The notes under the pieces are model-generated. The model saw only the letters and a program-made list of their open reading frames with translations. It did no database searches and was not told the DNA's origin. Both the position numbers and the translations under genes were made by a program. Shown here in pieces: positions 63,550 through 64,000 of a stretch of DNA of 64,000 bases. The stretch is taken from NCBI GenBank assembly GCA_035448825.1, contig DAOTJS010000010.1, positions 1 to 64,000 on the forward strand, in the 5' to 3' direction. How positions within the stretch are numbered: the first letter of the stretch is position 1; every line of letters begins with the position of its first letter. The DNA is from JAGNGI01 sp035448825. Lineage in GTDB: Bacteria > Fidelibacterota > UBA2242.

Positions 63550-63572
63550 CGATCTTTCTGATTTTTACTAAT

Positions 63573-63646
63573 GCCCCGATAGCTCAAGTGGATAGAGCAT
63601 CTGCCTTCTAAGCAGGTGGTTGCAGGTTCGAGTCCTGCTCGGGGTA
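63573..63646 (+). tRNA. tRNA-Arg (anticodon TCT)
   Basis: A 74-base cloverleaf: acceptor GCCCCGA (63573-63579) with TCGGGGT (63639-63645, one G-U), discriminator A. The anticodon loop CTTCTAA (63605-63611) contains TCT at 63607-63609. The T arm GCAGG/CCTGC encloses TTCGAGT. CCA is not encoded. Confidence 0.96.
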
Positions 63647-63670
63647 CACGCAAATTTACTAATCGTTGTA

Positions 63671-63774
63671 AAAATTGGATAATTCAAATGAAAGAGCATC
63701 TGCCTTCTAAGCAGGTGGTTGCAGGTTCTTCCGTAGGAATCCCGAAACGTCGGGAGAGTCCTGTTCGGGGTACA
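63671..63774 (+). pseudogene. Broken tRNA-Arg copy interrupted by a 27-base insertion
   Basis: The 36 bases from 63693 to 63728 are identical to 63594-63629 of tRNA-Arg (D-arm end, whole anticodon arm, variable loop and 5' half of the T arm). The remaining 3' part (63756-63774) matches with one change. Between them, in the T loop, lie 27 extra bases at 63729-63755. The 5' end has lost the acceptor strand (AAAATTG in place of GCCCCGA), so no acceptor stem can form. The copy is not expected to function as a tRNA. Confidence 0.85.
63729..63755. mobile_element. 27-base double-hairpin insertion in the tRNA-Arg pseudogene
   Basis: The inserted bases form two small palindromes side by side: TTCC-GTA-GGAA (63729-63739) and TCCCGA-AACG-TCGGGA (63740-63755). 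They are absent from the intact tRNA-Arg 100 bases upstream, so the limits are exact to within the ambiguity of shared end bases. The form resembles small palindromic repeat elements, but no second copy was noticed in this window. Confidence 0.5.
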
Positions 63775-64000
63775 CGCACGTTTTATTAATTTTTAACAGG
63801 AGTTCGATGTCAGCCTCAGCAGAAAGCGAGTTGATTTGAGGAGTCGAATTGACCTGAGATATACAGTCTTTTGGGTAATAGTTGATGAGCCATCGAACCG
63901 GAAATCAGGTTAGCCCCAAAATTTACCGGTAAGCGATGTCGGGAATATTCGATCTGCTAGATATTTTTACATTCGTCATTGACCAATTCGATCACGACTC
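63775..64000. other. Right-end region without a recognisable gene
   Basis: Only an aborted frame was found. An AACAGGAG site stands before the ATG at 63807, but the frame stops after ten codons. No structural RNA was recognised in these 226 bases. Confidence 0.45.

Noticed and set aside
63671..63774. Second functional tRNA-Arg gene, possibly with an intron
   Set aside because: The acceptor 5' strand is missing and the insertion is in the T loop, not at the anticodon-loop position of most tRNA introns, so the fold cannot be restored by simple removal.
1..64000. CRISPR arrays, rRNA genes, transposase genes or phage genes
   Set aside because: None was found: no regularly spaced direct repeats, no rRNA-like sequence, and no integrase, transposase or phage structural protein among the reading frames.

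Overview
The window reads as a chromosomal segment of a Gram-negative bacterium. Signs are lipoprotein signal peptides, a LolB/DUF4292-like outer-membrane lipoprotein, a SPOR-domain lipoprotein and a large surface-polysaccharide locus. The gene mix (bifunctional nuclease DUF151 with a UVR tail, SpmA/SpmB pair, DUF6485, cyclic-2,3-diphosphoglycerate-synthetase-like GTPase beside carbamate kinase, DUF4292-like protein) fits an uncultivated FCB-group or Zixibacteria-like lineage. That placement is an inference from gene content only. Base composition is middling in most of the window and clearly AT-rich in about 54-58 kb. TTG and GTG starts are common.

Layout. 1-82: 5' end of an M24 peptidase gene running off the left edge. 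0.7-3.5 kb: uvrA (minus). 3.7-8.8 kb (plus): acyl-CoA dehydrogenase, 2,3-BPG-independent phosphoglycerate mutase, then a two-TM K+ channel with an RCK domain whose stop overlaps the start of a separate cyclic-nucleotide-binding-domain protein. 8.9-21.4 kb (minus): membrane protein, SPOR lipoprotein, ndk, carbamate kinase plus P-loop GTPase (4-base overlap), DUF151 nuclease with its own promoter, ptsI-ptsH-polyprenyl synthase, phosphomannomutase, spmA-spmB, NUDIX hydrolase. 21.4-21.85 kb: divergent intergenic region with a predicted four-way-junction RNA fold. 21.85-27.5 kb (plus): yceD-rpmF-fabH-fabD-fabG-acpP-fabF-rnc, with plsX missing from its usual place. 27.8-36.6 kb: Na+/solute symporter, a cupin / B3-B4 / DUF6485 / nitroreductase group, ornithine-type aminotransferase, pepD, uppP, holA. 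36.6-42.2 kb: ECF sigma factor and anti-sigma factor, GAF-GAF-GGDEF protein, small zinc-ribbon protein, TPR lipoprotein, LolB-like lipoprotein.

42.2-62.1 kb is a surface-polysaccharide locus: glycosyltransferases, methyltransferases, a WbpB/WbpD/WbpE-like set for a diacetamido-uronic acid, an AsnB-like amidotransferase, then an AT-rich cassette (polysaccharide deacetylase, GT4, WecF-like GT56, aminotransferase, hexapeptide acyltransferase), a flippase and a YfhO-type membrane protein. Just after asnB lies the first ~20 codons of a second GT4 gene, a relic that marks the left edge of the AT-rich cassette. 62.1-64 kb: orphan sensor histidine kinase, tRNA-Pro(TGG), tRNA-Arg(TCT) and a broken tRNA-Arg copy split in its T loop by a 27-base double-hairpin insertion.

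Most of the window is housekeeping. The points most worth a second look are the coupled channel/cNMP-sensor pair, the structured RNA at 21.5 kb, the tRNA-Arg pseudogene with its inserted mini-palindrome, the GT4 relic and cassette boundary, and the GTPase/carbamate-kinase pair.
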